DNA of 61,816 nt from Candidatus Pacearchaeota archaeon (GTDB taxonomy: Archaea > Nanoarchaeota > Nanoarchaeia > Pacearchaeales > GW2011-AR1). Of the stretch, positions 23,490 through 31,582 are shown one piece after another. The position numbers and the translations under genes were made by a program. The notes beneath the pieces are model-generated. The model did no database searches. It saw only the letters and a program-made list of their open reading frames with translations, and had not been told where the DNA came from. The first letter of the stretch is position 1. Each line of letters starts with the position of its first letter. The stretch spans positions 1-61,816 of the forward strand of contig JALOBN010000011.1 of assembly GCA_023228245.1 (NCBI GenBank), read 5' to 3'.

Positions 23490-24140
23490 AGACTGCATAG
23501 GTTACTTGTCCGGGGGACAATCGGCGCCCTCGCCAGAGATAACTTCATGCTCGGGTATCGCGGGAAAGAAGCAGCGATCAACCGCGACTTGGCCGATTTA
23601 TTATGCTGGATGACAGGCGGAAAGACGCCGGACGACCTGCAATAAAGCGATATCGCGTTGCTCCTGGTACGAAAAGCTAACCAGGGAACTCCAGCATCAC
23701 ATGCCTTCGCCCTGCTCAAAGCGGGCTATATGCCTTGTTTTGCGAAGGCATCCCTTTCACATGCCCTCATACTCATTGCCGGATCAGACGTGTTACCTAG
23801 AACGTGGCTAGGGTGAGCGCAGCGCGCAGACAATGAGATAGCTACGTATCGGGCATATCATAGTCATGTGGTCCGGACAACCACAATGGCCCGCCAGACT
23901 TTGGGTTTTCATCTGGCGGTCTATCCTAGTTATCAGGCAATCTCTCGCCTATAACCCATTTGATACACCTACCCGCCTGGCCAGGGCGGCAATACTGGCC
24001 TATCTTCCGATGATTGAAGCCAAACAAGGGCTACGCTGCTAAGATCCCATGAAAGAGATAGTCTCTCCGAGAGGGCAGTAATGGAAGATGCAAGCGTGGC
24101 CCATGCGATTCTAAGGCCCGGATATGCCTTGAAACTGTCC
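23490..24140. ncRNA. Large structured RNA candidate, about 0.65 kb
   Basis: No convincing gene across about 680 bp, but dense perfect inverted repeats: 23506-23511/23515-23520, 23558-23563/23582-23587, 23616-23619/23626-23629, 23663-23668/23680-23685 (extended by 23659-23662/23693-23696), a 10-bp stem 23701-23710/23742-23751, a nested set 23761-23766/23851-23856 enclosing 23772-23778/23831-23837 and 23796-23800/23808-23812, 23867-23872/23880-23885, an 8-bp stem 23891-23898/23912-23919, 23973-23977/23985-23989 and 24054-24058/24062-24066. The nested, multi-branched layout resembles large ornate RNAs known in phages (GOLLD, ROOL), not a gene. The + strand is likelier, given the neighbours. Confidence 0.5.
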
Positions 24141-24148
24141 AGCTAACC

Positions 24149-24445
24149 ATGACCAGAACGATTAGATATTACAATAAACCCAACCACATAAAAGACTTTT
24201 ACCACCCATTTCATGTCTTATGTTGTGGGAATTGCCCTAGATGCAAGGATCATATGCGACCCAAGAGGCGCAGGTTGGCCTATCAAGCAGAACTTGATCA
24301 GGTTGCTGATGAGTATGCCAGATACGGAATGTTTACTGGCGAGGCTCCTTATGATTTCTGCGACGAATCCGATCCGCTGCATATGATTGTGGACATCTAT
24401 TATGATTATGTAGATTCGCTATATCCAGACAGCGATTATTACTAG
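24149..24445 (+). CDS. Zinc-binding hypothetical protein
   Basis: 98 residues. An N-terminal Cys cluster (CCGNCPRC, about 25-32) with nearby His, a basic segment (RPKRRR), then an acidic Tyr/Asp-rich tail. No clear ribosome binding site or TATA box precedes the ATG, so it may be expressed from the RNA-region transcript. Confidence 0.55.
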   Translation: MTRTIRYYNKPNHIKDFYHPFHVLCCGNCPRCKDHMRPKRRRLAYQAELDQVADEYARYGMFTGEAPYDFCDESDPLHMIVDIYYDYVDSLYPDSDYY

Positions 24446-24503
24446 TTACGGCTACGCGGTGACATTAAGCGATCTAGAAACCTATCCATTCCAAGGGGAT
24501 TGA

Positions 24504-25310
24504 GTGAGACGATCCCTGTATTTCCTATGGAGCATCATGTCAGGCGAACTTTTCCCGGAAATCCTCACCAAGAAAGATATCGGTGACTGGATTTGGCCGA
24601 GCAGCAATTACTATGGCATTCCCGATCTCCTGTCATCGCTCCAGCCTCGCGGCCTAGAGTTGCCTGTCAATCGCATAGGCGCAAAGGCCCGCAAATGCAG
24701 AGTAGAAGGCCAGACACTTCGTGGTTACACTGACGATTACCGCATTAATGGCCTATTCAAAGACCCATCATGGCTTGTCAATTCTGGATGCCGCGCGTTG
24801 GTTGAGCCAAACTTCAGTACCAATGGTGAGATGCCCAAGGCAGTCGCGTTATCCTACGTCTATGCGAAGCGATGGATAGCCAGATGGGCGCAATCTTACG
24901 GCATAGAAATCTGGGTTGACCTTGCCATGAACGAGAGGCATTCGGATATTGCGCTTCTCGGAGTCCCAAAAGACTGGAAAGCATATGCAACTTATACTTA
25001 CATCACCGGCTACGACGATGAATGGCTTTTCAGGCAGCATGATCAGGCCTGCAAACATTCGAGCATGGATGAGAAAGATGGCCTGATGTTCTGGGTTTAT
25101 GGTGGAGAAGATCACATACAGGAACTTTGCCAGGAACGCGGTTGGCTGTGGACTCCTGCTCATCAGCAAGCATACCTCCGAAACGTGGGCGGCACAAATG
25201 TAAGAGAAGACAAGCCAAAGATGCCGAGGCAACGCGGTAATAGGAAGCTTGAGAAGGGCATTGTCATAGAGGATATGAGGAAGACGGTTACCTTGATGGA
25301 TTGGTGTTGA
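24504..25310 (+). CDS. DUF4417-like protein
   Basis: 268 residues from the GTG at 24504 (AAGGGGA upstream); the ATG at 24537, after GGAG, is an equally good start. The core reads as DUF4417: VEPNFSTNGEMPKAVAL, then RWIARWAQSYGIEIWVDLAMNERHSDIALLGVP and a Gly-rich C-terminal part (LMFWVYGGEDHIQELC). This phage family has no assigned biochemical function. Found with a Gly-rich partner directly downstream. Confidence 0.65.
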   Translation: MRRSLYFLWSIMSGELFPEILTKKDIGDWIWPSSNYYGIPDLLSSLQPRGLELPVNRIGAKARKCRVEGQTLRGYTDDYRINGLFKDPSWLVNSGCRALVEPNFSTNGEMPKAVALSYVYAKRWIARWAQSYGIEIWVDLAMNERHSDIALLGVPKDWKAYATYTYITGYDDEWLFRQHDQACKHSSMDEKDGLMFWVYGGEDHIQELCQERGWLWTPAHQQAYLRNVGGTNVREDKPKMPRQRGNRKLEKGIVIEDMRKTVTLMDWC

Positions 25311-25311
25311 G

Positions 25312-25605
25312 ATGGGCGGCAATGGAGGCGGCGGCGGGAAGCCGGGAAGAGGAGGAGGAGGCGGCGGCGGTAGCACGTTGGTAGAGGGCGGTATACCAAT
25401 CACAAAAGATCTGACCGGATCGCAACTTATCGCGGCACACGCGTCCATCGTAGACCGCACTGATAAATTGGGCGACGCGGCGTATGACGCGGCTATGAAA
25501 ACCTTCGTAAGCGGCCTGAAAGCAGCCGGGATAAACGAGAAAACCTACAAAGAAGGCAGTTCGGAAGCAGGAAAAATAAAGAGATTCTTTAGGAGCTATG
25601 GATAG
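25312..25605 (+). CDS. Gly-rich N-terminus protein
   Basis: 97 residues: a 20-residue glycine-rich, probably disordered head followed by a compact helical domain (about 35-97, ending KIKRFFRSYG). ATG 1 base after the DUF4417-like stop. Its end overlaps the convergent RHH gene by 17 bp. Confidence 0.55.
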   Translation: MGGNGGGGGKPGRGGGGGGGSTLVEGGIPITKDLTGSQLIAAHASIVDRTDKLGDAAYDAAMKTFVSGLKAAGINEKTYKEGSSEAGKIKRFFRSYG

Positions 25606-25732
25606 TTTCAGCTTTATCAAGGACGCGTGAGAGAGCATCATTCAAGCTCTCTCCTGCCTTCCCGAAAGCCGCAATCCGGTCTCTATTCTCGCGGCTGACT
25701 TCGATTGTGGTGTGGGACGATTTCATTTTCAT
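25589..25732 (-). CDS. RHH/antitoxin-like small protein
   Basis: 47 residues: TTIEVSRENRDRIAAFG then KAGESLNDALSRVLDKAE, the pattern of archaeal VapB-type ribbon-helix-helix antitoxins. No toxin of the PIN type is adjacent. Starts at an ATGA overlap with the upstream gene. Confidence 0.55.
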   Translation of the reverse strand: MKMKSSHTTIEVSRENRDRIAAFGKAGESLNDALSRVLDKAETIHSS

Positions 25733-25872
25733 CCCAGCGGGTTTTCCAGTACCCAATATAGGGCATTGATTTTTCCTACAAGTTCATCATCGTAGATTTC
25801 TTTCTCGATGTTAGCTTTCAGGATAATCTGCAATCTGCCATACTCTTCCCAAACTTCGGATCTTGTTTTCAT
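25729..25872 (-). CDS. Small hypothetical protein
   Basis: 47 residues, helical and acidic, starting 1 base before the end of the preceding (25873) gene with GGTGAATTAA as ribosome binding site. Could be a partner of the RHH protein that follows. Confidence 0.5.
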   Translation of the reverse strand: MKTRSEVWEEYGRLQIILKANIEKEIYDDELVGKINALYWVLENPLG

Positions 25873-26262
25873 TTAATTCACCTTGTAGTATTTTATCTCG
25901 GTGCCGTAATCGAAATTTCCGCGGATTACGTCATCGATCGCGAGTTCGAGGCCGCCCATTTTTCCGAGGTAAGTTTCGTCCCTGGCGGAAACAACTACAC
26001 CGATATGAGTTATCTCGTCGTTCTCGAACCAGGCCACGATATCAGAGCCTTCGATGCTCTCGGTTTCGGTGGCATTCTGGGAGAGGTGTCCCATGATATC
26101 CTCTTCTAACTCGACCGTCAGAACCGGATTCCAGCCGAACCAGGCGGCTACGAATCCGAAGCAATTGTATTCATCGATTGTGCTGAAATTCTCTGCGATT
26201 TTCTGAACCATCTCGGGATTTAGGTTTTCCAGAACTTCAGTCACGTACTCATCCATTGCCAT
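25873..26262 (-). CDS. NlpC/P60- or DUF7689-like protein
   Basis: 129 residues. A papain-like pattern: YNCFGFVAAWFGW (Cys32-like nucleophile position), GSDIVAWFENDEITHIGVVVS (His), then TYLGKMG and a C-terminal DYGTEIKYY. This order (Cys, strand, His, strand) is that of NlpC/P60 and related DUF7689 proteins. It might be a peptidase or amidase, or a catalytically dead relative. First gene of a short reverse cassette, with a leaderless start set by the TATA box at 26286-26292. Confidence 0.55.
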   Translation of the reverse strand: MAMDEYVTEVLENLNPEMVQKIAENFSTIDEYNCFGFVAAWFGWNPVLTVELEEDIMGHLSQNATETESIEGSDIVAWFENDEITHIGVVVSARDETYLGKMGGLELAIDDVIRGNFDYGTEIKYYKVN

Positions 26263-26277
26263 AGATACTATAGTAGC

Positions 26278-26292
26278 TATAATAGTATAAAT
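26278..26292. promoter_or_regulatory. Interlocked divergent TATA boxes
   Basis: Plus-strand TATAATAG at 26278-26285 is centred 26 bp before the ATG at 26307; minus-strand ATTTATA at 26286-26292 is about 27 bp from the ATG at 26262. The boxes abut, so both promoters cannot be occupied at once. An inverted repeat ATACTAT/ATAGTAT spans about 26266-26288. Confidence 0.6.
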
Positions 26293-26306
26293 ACGTTTCC
26301 CCTACT

Positions 26307-26504
26307 ATGCTCTGCAAAACCTGCCGCTTCATCCGTCGCTACCCCCGGCATCACATCGACCAGCTCCTAGACGATGGTGCCTCATATCGATCCATAGCCA
26401 TGATGTTTCCGGACGCGGGAACCGATGTGACCCTGGCCTACCACCATAAACATCACTGGAAGAAACCAAATGTCAGGAAAAAAGGGACGCTGCCAGACAT
26501 GTGA
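26307..26504 (+). CDS. Zinc/HTH protein, terminase small subunit-like
   Basis: 65 residues: CKTC at the N-terminus, then an HTH-like stretch (IDQLLDDGASYRSIAMMF) and His-rich end. The next gene repeats this layout. Leaderless start from 26278-26285; first gene of the late operon. Together they may form a split or duplicated small terminase. Confidence 0.55.
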   Translation: MLCKTCRFIRRYPRHHIDQLLDDGASYRSIAMMFPDAGTDVTLAYHHKHHWKKPNVRKKGTLPDM

Positions 26505-26931
26505 TTACATCAGGTCGCATAGGGGGGGCAATCGGGTCAATGAGGACCTGGTCAACGGGATATCGATTTCTGCCATCATGCAGAGGACAGGGCTTGGTAG
26601 GAGAACCCTGACCAGGCATCGCGACGAAGGACACATGATGGCAGGTTTCCAGAAGCATGCGCATCTCACGGTTGGAGCTAAGGAGCAATTGGACCTGATG
26701 AAATGCCAGAAGAAGGTCTGGGATGATGCTCAGGAAGCGGTTGATTATGCGCTTGGTAGAAAAAAGAAACCAACTGACGGCGAACTAAATCTCGCGGTGT
26801 TTGGGCAGTGCATTGCGCCAATGACAAAGATCATAGAAGTGCTCGCGAAGGTCAGCGGCGACAAAGACGATGATGCCCCTGGCATAGATCGCGCAATAGC
26901 CAAAATGAAGGAAGTACGCGATGGAAGATGA
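26470..26931 (+). CDS. Terminase small subunit-like protein
   Basis: 153 residues: CQTC zinc pair, an HTH (VNEDLVNGISISAIMQRTGLGRRTLTRH), then helical oligomerisation region. Its position immediately before, and overlapping, the large terminase gene, plus the DNA-binding head, fits a small terminase that recognises viral DNA for packaging. Family-level match not confirmed. Confidence 0.65.
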   Translation: MSGKKGRCQTCDYIRSHRGGNRVNEDLVNGISISAIMQRTGLGRRTLTRHRDEGHMMAGFQKHAHLTVGAKEQLDLMKCQKKVWDDAQEAVDYALGRKKKPTDGELNLAVFGQCIAPMTKIIEVLAKVSGDKDDDAPGIDRAIAKMKEVRDGR

Positions 26932-28171
26932 TTTTTACGAAGGTTGGCTACTTCCTGATCCAAATTCGAAACATGAAGATGTCCTCATAGACTTCCTATA
27001 TTCTGATTACAAGTTATTTCCGCTATGGGGATCTGTCTCTAGTGGAAAAACCGTCAGCTCCTCTCAGGCATGGGCGGGACTCGTAAAGCAAACCCCCAAG
27101 CAGTATCCGTTCGCCATGATCGGCAAGACGGAACTTACCCTGGAGGCCAACGTATTAGACCCACTGACGGACTTTCTGGGGGCAAAAAACTGCTATAAAT
27201 CTGGCAATGTTGCCTACATCTATGGGCACAAAGTGAGGCTCTACGGGGCCAATGATGCCAAATCCCGGAGCAAAATACAAGGCAAATCCCTATATGCCTG
27301 GTATGGAGATGAGGTAACCACATGGCCGGAAGACTTCTTTATGATGGCTCTAAGCCGCTTGAGGGTCGGGAAGGCAAAAGCCATCATGACAATGAATCCA
27401 GAGTCGAAATTCCACTGGTTCCATAAGCAAGTCATCGAGAGAGCCGACAACCCGGCAATTAAAGCCAAACTCTACCATTTCACGATGGCTGATAACCCGC
27501 ATCTGCCAGAAGACTACAAGGCCTGGATTTCCAGCATGTATGTACCCGGCACGGTCTGGTACAAACGCTGGATCATGGGTGAATGGGCCGCGGCAGAAGG
27601 CGCGATATTCCCGTTTTTGACAGATGATCCGAAAGATGGTTTCCTGATCAACGAACTGCCCAACGATTTTAGTCGCTATCTGGTCGGGATGGACTATGGC
27701 CAACAGCACCCCACGGTCATGCTTCTAGCTGGATTTAGTTCTTCCCTGAATAAATGGATAGTCATAAAAGAATTTTACACTTCCAACAAAACCAATACCG
27801 TCTACTCAGAAGAGTTCAAGACTGAAATCTTGGACTTCGCGGGCGGCATAGTTCCTGATTCGATAGACATTGACTCGGGTGGTGGTGGCCTGAGCTTGAT
27901 TCACCAACTCAGAGACGATTATCATGGAATGAATGTCCGACACGCCATCAAGGTCGATGTCAGCAAGGAAATTCAGGATCTAGCAACACGCCTTTTTCGT
28001 AAGCAATGGGCCATATATGGCCCTGGTTGCCCTAAATTGTTTGAAGAGCTGATGAACTACCTATGGGACGATTCGGCTAAATCGAGAGGGAAGGATGAGC
28101 CGCTTAAGAAGAACGACGATGGCCCGGACGCATTTAGATATTTGAATAATAGGGTGGTGCATAGTTATTAA
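26921..28171 (+). CDS. terL: Terminase large subunit
   Basis: 416 residues, PBSX/terminase_3-like. ATPase: Walker A GSVSSGKT (37-44), Walker B LYAWYGDEV with D130-E131, and a coupling-type TMNP (157-160). RNase H-like nuclease: VGMDYGQQHPT (D258), SIDIDSGGGG (D316/D318) and DGPDAFRY (D403). It packages DNA into proheads and cuts concatemers. Short for the family but with all motifs present. Overlaps the small subunit by 11 bp. Confidence 0.95.
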   Translation: MEDDFYEGWLLPDPNSKHEDVLIDFLYSDYKLFPLWGSVSSGKTVSSSQAWAGLVKQTPKQYPFAMIGKTELTLEANVLDPLTDFLGAKNCYKSGNVAYIYGHKVRLYGANDAKSRSKIQGKSLYAWYGDEVTTWPEDFFMMALSRLRVGKAKAIMTMNPESKFHWFHKQVIERADNPAIKAKLYHFTMADNPHLPEDYKAWISSMYVPGTVWYKRWIMGEWAAAEGAIFPFLTDDPKDGFLINELPNDFSRYLVGMDYGQQHPTVMLLAGFSSSLNKWIVIKEFYTSNKTNTVYSEEFKTEILDFAGGIVPDSIDIDSGGGGLSLIHQLRDDYHGMNVRHAIKVDVSKEIQDLATRLFRKQWAIYGPGCPKLFEELMNYLWDDSAKSRGKDEPLKKNDDGPDAFRYLNNRVVHSY

Positions 28172-28364
28172 CGGCAAATGTGCCATATGTGGCAAGGAAA
28201 TTCCCGAAAAACCAGACGGCCAAGGCTCCTATATGTCCGCCAAAATCGAGTTGCATCACCCATTGTTCCCTCAGCTCAAGACGATATACGAGAATCGGTG
28301 GATTTGCCACAATTGCGTGAAAACGATAGCCAACCACATCGCAGATAATGACGCGCTCTTTTAG
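28167..28364 (+). CDS. Small zinc-ribbon protein with non-AUG start
   Basis: 65 residues with CAIC and CHNC, a zinc ribbon, in a frame that has no ATG, GTG or TTG upstream of the first Cys pair. An ATT at 28167 lies about 8 bases after GGGTGGTG and overlaps the terminase stop; ATA at 28161 is another option. The frame is otherwise clean and coding-like. It sits between terminase and portal, where small HNH-like or zinc proteins are common, but no His-Asn-His motif is seen. Confidence 0.5.
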   Translation: MNGKCAICGKEIPEKPDGQGSYMSAKIELHHPLFPQLKTIYENRWICHNCVKTIANHIADNDALF

Positions 28365-28373
28365 GATGATTAC

Positions 28374-29777
28374 ATGTTGCACAACCTAGATTTCTTAGAA
28401 CCGGGGCAATCATGGCCACCCGAATCCGAGCGCGCTCGCATCGATGCATATACCGAAAATCAGCGACTTCGGGATGGCAAATTCGAAAAGGTCTGGCCCG
28501 ATCTGGTAAAATATCTCAGGAAAGGAGAGACCTCAAAGGGGATCGAGTTCTGCTTAGATTATCCCGATCTCATAATTACCAAGACATGTGATTTGATCCT
28601 GGGAGAGCCGCCGGATTTCTGCCTACCAGAGAAAGGCGAATCCGATAATCCAGATGAGGCAAAGGTATCCGACCTGGTTACAAGGGTCAACTTCATTGAA
28701 ACGCTTGACGCATTCATTGCAAATGTTGATTGCCTAGGTGACGCGGTTCTCAAGTTATCTCAGGCCGAAACTGTCAAGATCGCCAATGTCTGCCCTACTC
28801 ACTGGTTCCCTGTCACAAAACGAGGCACTGATGATATCATTTATCATGTTTTGGGGTTTAAGTTCAAAGAGGACGATACTTGCTATCTGGAAGTCGAGAT
28901 TCATGGCAAGAACGAGTCTGGTAAGCATGTCATAGATCACCGGCTATACCGGCTCAATGAGTCCACTATCACCACATCGACCAATTCCACAATTGGAGAA
29001 CGGCTCCCCTGGTCGAATCCCGACGTAAAAGAGATCGAGGAGAATCCGATAGATGACTTTCTGGTAATTACAGCTCATAACAAGTCCGATGGTATTTTTG
29101 GGAAAAGCAGTTTCAAGCCATCACTGAAGGCGATACTCAAGAAACTCATAATTCGCTATGCCCTGGAACAGGACGTACTCGATGTTTTCTCGCGACCTAC
29201 TTTCTTTGGGCCAAAAGAATTCCAGGACATCGATCCTGTCACCAAGAAGCCAGTCTTCCGACCGGGCGGCTACATTGGCCTGAATCCAGATCCTCACGTT
29301 ACTCCGATATTGCCCGCTGGCCTCGTATGGGATGCACACCTGGGAGAAAACGATGTCTCTAAGCGGTCCCTGATGGATCGGCTTTTCGATGTCTCCGAAA
29401 TGAGTCCGGTTTTGTTTGCGGGCAATCTGGCTGGCATGGCTGAATCAGGTACCGCGCTCAGGCTCAGACTCACCAACACCCTGGCCAAATGTGCCAGAAT
29501 CCGGCGGAAGGTAGACGGCGCCGCCCGAAAAGCGGTATCCATCGCGTTGCAATTGGAAAACAACCCGGTCGATGGCCTATACATCGAATGGAAAGATGGC
29601 CTGCCAAAGATCCCGTTGGAGGAAGCCCAGAGGTTTTCCCTGTGGGCCATGACTCCTCAGTTTGCCGGTGAGGTTGGCGGCAAGTATCTACTGAAGGAAT
29701 TTGGCTATGACGAGAAGGATGCGGAGGATATTATGACAGATAAGACGCGAAACGGCGGCATGGGGGGTGGAATCTGA
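28374..29777 (+). CDS. Portal protein (SPP1-like)
   Basis: 467 residues, usual portal size, directly after terminase. Features of the SPP1 gp6-like family: acidic N-terminal clip region, mixed alpha/beta wing, LIIRYALEQDVLDVFSRP crown-helix-like segment and the C-terminal MSPVLFAGNLAGMAESGTALRLRLTNTLAK region. Forms the dodecameric DNA channel at the capsid vertex. ATG at 28374 preceded by TTAGGATGAT. Confidence 0.85.
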   Translation: MLHNLDFLEPGQSWPPESERARIDAYTENQRLRDGKFEKVWPDLVKYLRKGETSKGIEFCLDYPDLIITKTCDLILGEPPDFCLPEKGESDNPDEAKVSDLVTRVNFIETLDAFIANVDCLGDAVLKLSQAETVKIANVCPTHWFPVTKRGTDDIIYHVLGFKFKEDDTCYLEVEIHGKNESGKHVIDHRLYRLNESTITTSTNSTIGERLPWSNPDVKEIEENPIDDFLVITAHNKSDGIFGKSSFKPSLKAILKKLIIRYALEQDVLDVFSRPTFFGPKEFQDIDPVTKKPVFRPGGYIGLNPDPHVTPILPAGLVWDAHLGENDVSKRSLMDRLFDVSEMSPVLFAGNLAGMAESGTALRLRLTNTLAKCARIRRKVDGAARKAVSIALQLENNPVDGLYIEWKDGLPKIPLEEAQRFSLWAMTPQFAGEVGGKYLLKEFGYDEKDAEDIMTDKTRNGGMGGGI

Positions 29778-29821
29778 TGGCTAAAAAGAAACCTAAAGGT
29801 GGAAGACCCAAACCTTGTTAA
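29777..29821 (+). CDS. Possible 14-residue basic peptide
   Basis: Starts at the A of the portal TGA (TGATG overlap) and encodes a Lys/Pro/Gly-rich peptide followed by TAA and a T-tract (29822-29828). Too short to judge; may only be the tail of the transcript. Confidence 0.2.
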   Translation: MAKKKPKGGRPKPC

Positions 29822-29885
29822 TTTTTTGATAATAGTTTGTCAATAACAGGTTACTCATGCCTTTTCATGAGGGAGCTGAATAATT

Positions 29886-30557
29886 ATGGCAGATCCAATA
29901 GCAGAACCTACGCCAATTGGCGGCAATGTTCCGACGCCGGAACCAAAACCAGCGGATGCATTCAAGACTTTCGCAAGCAAGAAAGAACACGACGATTATC
30001 TAAATGAGATCGTTGAGGCACGCCTAGACCGCGAGCGTAAGAAATTCGCAGACTATGACGACCTGAAAGCGAAAGCCAAGAAGCTGAAAATACTTGAAGA
30101 GAAGGACATGACCGACGTGGATAAGCTCAAGCAGGAGCACCAAGAAGCCACGGGAAAAGTTTCAGAACTCACAACGGCACTTACAGGCACTAAGCTCGAA
30201 AACGCGAAGCTGAAGGCCCTCATAAAGGCTGGAGTCGGCCCGGATCAGTTAGACGGCCTGCTGAAAAGAGTTTCCGGCACGACAGAAGAAGAGATTTTCG
30301 CAGATGTGGAAGAGCTGAAAGGGTTAGGCTGGATAGGTCAAAAACCAGCAACCGATCCTGCCAAAGATCCAATTAAGGGACTTGGTACACCGACCAAGAC
30401 AGGTGACGCCACACCCGCAAAAACTCTTCAGGACCAACTCAATGAAGCCAACGCAAAGCTCAGAGACCCAAAGTTGCCGTATGCTGAAAAAACGGCACTG
30501 ATCGATCTGACTTTGCAACTTAATAGAAGAATATCAAAAGGTGAACTTAATGGCTAA
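29886..30557 (+). CDS. Capsid scaffolding protein
   Basis: 223 residues, Lys/Glu-rich. Pro-rich N-terminus, a central coiled coil (about 45-110), and a C-terminal helical segment (about 180-223), located between portal and major capsid, as for phage scaffold proteins (DUF4355-like). It guides prohead assembly. GAGGGAGCT precedes it; a small hairpin CTCATG/CATGAG at 29854-29871 overlaps the region before the ribosome binding site. Confidence 0.75.
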   Translation: MADPIAEPTPIGGNVPTPEPKPADAFKTFASKKEHDDYLNEIVEARLDRERKKFADYDDLKAKAKKLKILEEKDMTDVDKLKQEHQEATGKVSELTTALTGTKLENAKLKALIKAGVGPDQLDGLLKRVSGTTEEEIFADVEELKGLGWIGQKPATDPAKDPIKGLGTPTKTGDATPAKTLQDQLNEANAKLRDPKLPYAEKTALIDLTLQLNRRISKGELNG

Positions 30558-31524
30558 TACCACTGGAACGATATACACTGACACGACCAGCAACTATTTA
30601 GGAACGTTGTATGTGGTCGGCGAGAACAGGACCCCGGTGCTGTCCATGATCGGCGGCATGAGGGGTTACAAGCCCGCGCCTGGCTTTGAATATGCAATGG
30701 AGCAGTACGCTGCTCTGGAAACCGCTGCTCAGAGGGTCACGTCTGAAGCGTTGGCCGTCGCTGGAACCAACACACAGCGAACCTACGTCAAGGCCCAGAG
30801 GACAAACGCGGCTCAGATCGGATACTACACCATAAATGTATCCTATGCCAAGGCATCTGAAAGACTGAAGCTGGCTGGTGTCTACTACAGCACTCCCCAG
30901 GAAGTCATGGAGGCAGAGCTGGATTTCCAGACTCGGATGACCCTTATGCAGATGGCACTCGATCTGGAAAGATCCATCTTACAGGGTACCTATGTCACCA
31001 AGTCCGCCTACGATGCCGTCAGCTCTACTAGGGGTTTAATCGAGGCCGCCGAAGGTGGCACTAGCTCAGGCGGCGCCAATTACACCGATGCTTCCAGCGC
31101 GGCCCTTAGCAAGACGCTGGTGGACGGTGTGATCAAAAAGATCGCAGACAGCGGCGCGCCAATGACCAGGCCGGTTATCTTCGCAGGCTCATACCAGATT
31201 GGTAAGCTATCTAACCTGTATGGCTGGTCCCCAGTTGGCGGACCGGGCGTGGGCTTGGGAGGTGTCAGAGTAGAGAGACTGATCACCGACTTCTACGAGT
31301 TCGACGTGGTCTTCGATGCCCAGATGCCAGCCGATACCCTGTTATTTGCTGACATGGACAAGGTACAGCTCAGGGGCGTAGAGGTACCTGGCAAGGGCGC
31401 AATCATCTTGGAAGAGATGGCAAAGACGGGCGCCGCCTGGAAGTATCAGCTCTATTACCAGCTCGGACTGGATTATTCAGACCCGAACTTCCATGGCTCA
31501 TTATACAATTTAGCAACAAGTTAA
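30550..31524 (+). CDS. Major capsid protein (HK97 fold, SU10-like)
   Basis: 324 residues from the ATG at 30550, 6 bases after AAGGTGA; a GTG at 30541 is less likely. Similar in layout to SU10/DUF5309 major capsid proteins: an N-terminal arm ending ENRTPVLSMIGG, a long helix (YYSTPQEVMEAELDFQTRMTLMQMALDLE as the spine), and PVIFAGSYQIGKLSNLYG / FEFDVVFDAQMPADTLLFADM near the C-terminus. Gene order portal-scaffold-capsid supports the call. It overlaps the scaffold gene by 8 bp. Confidence 0.85.
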   Translation: MANTTGTIYTDTTSNYLGTLYVVGENRTPVLSMIGGMRGYKPAPGFEYAMEQYAALETAAQRVTSEALAVAGTNTQRTYVKAQRTNAAQIGYYTINVSYAKASERLKLAGVYYSTPQEVMEAELDFQTRMTLMQMALDLERSILQGTYVTKSAYDAVSSTRGLIEAAEGGTSSGGANYTDASSAALSKTLVDGVIKKIADSGAPMTRPVIFAGSYQIGKLSNLYGWSPVGGPGVGLGGVRVERLITDFYEFDVVFDAQMPADTLLFADMDKVQLRGVEVPGKGAIILEEMAKTGAAWKYQLYYQLGLDYSDPNFHGSLYNLATS

Positions 31525-31552
31525 ACGCTGTTGCTAATTCTACATGGAAAGG

Positions 31553-31560
31553 TATATAAA
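31553..31560 (+). promoter_or_regulatory. TATA box of the capsid-adjacent HNH gene
   Basis: TATATAAA centred 27 bp before the ATG at 31583, 28 bp after the capsid stop codon. No ribosome binding site follows, so the HNH transcript is predicted to be leaderless. Confidence 0.7.
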
Positions 31561-31582
31561 GCATGGTGTCTATTAAGATGCC

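Noticed and set aside
23465..23940. Three consecutive open stretches in one frame (54, 53 and about 45 codons) that look protein-like
   Set aside because: They are separated by TAA and TGA stops, lack ribosome binding sites and overlap many perfect stems; low stop density may reflect GC-rich structured RNA. Kept as a doubt on the RNA reading.
24051..24066. AAAGAGATAGTCTCT resembles the group I intron S element (GATATAGTC type)
   Set aside because: No convincing R element (AGACTA) or P/Q elements upstream in the right order; the motif is itself a simple hairpin.
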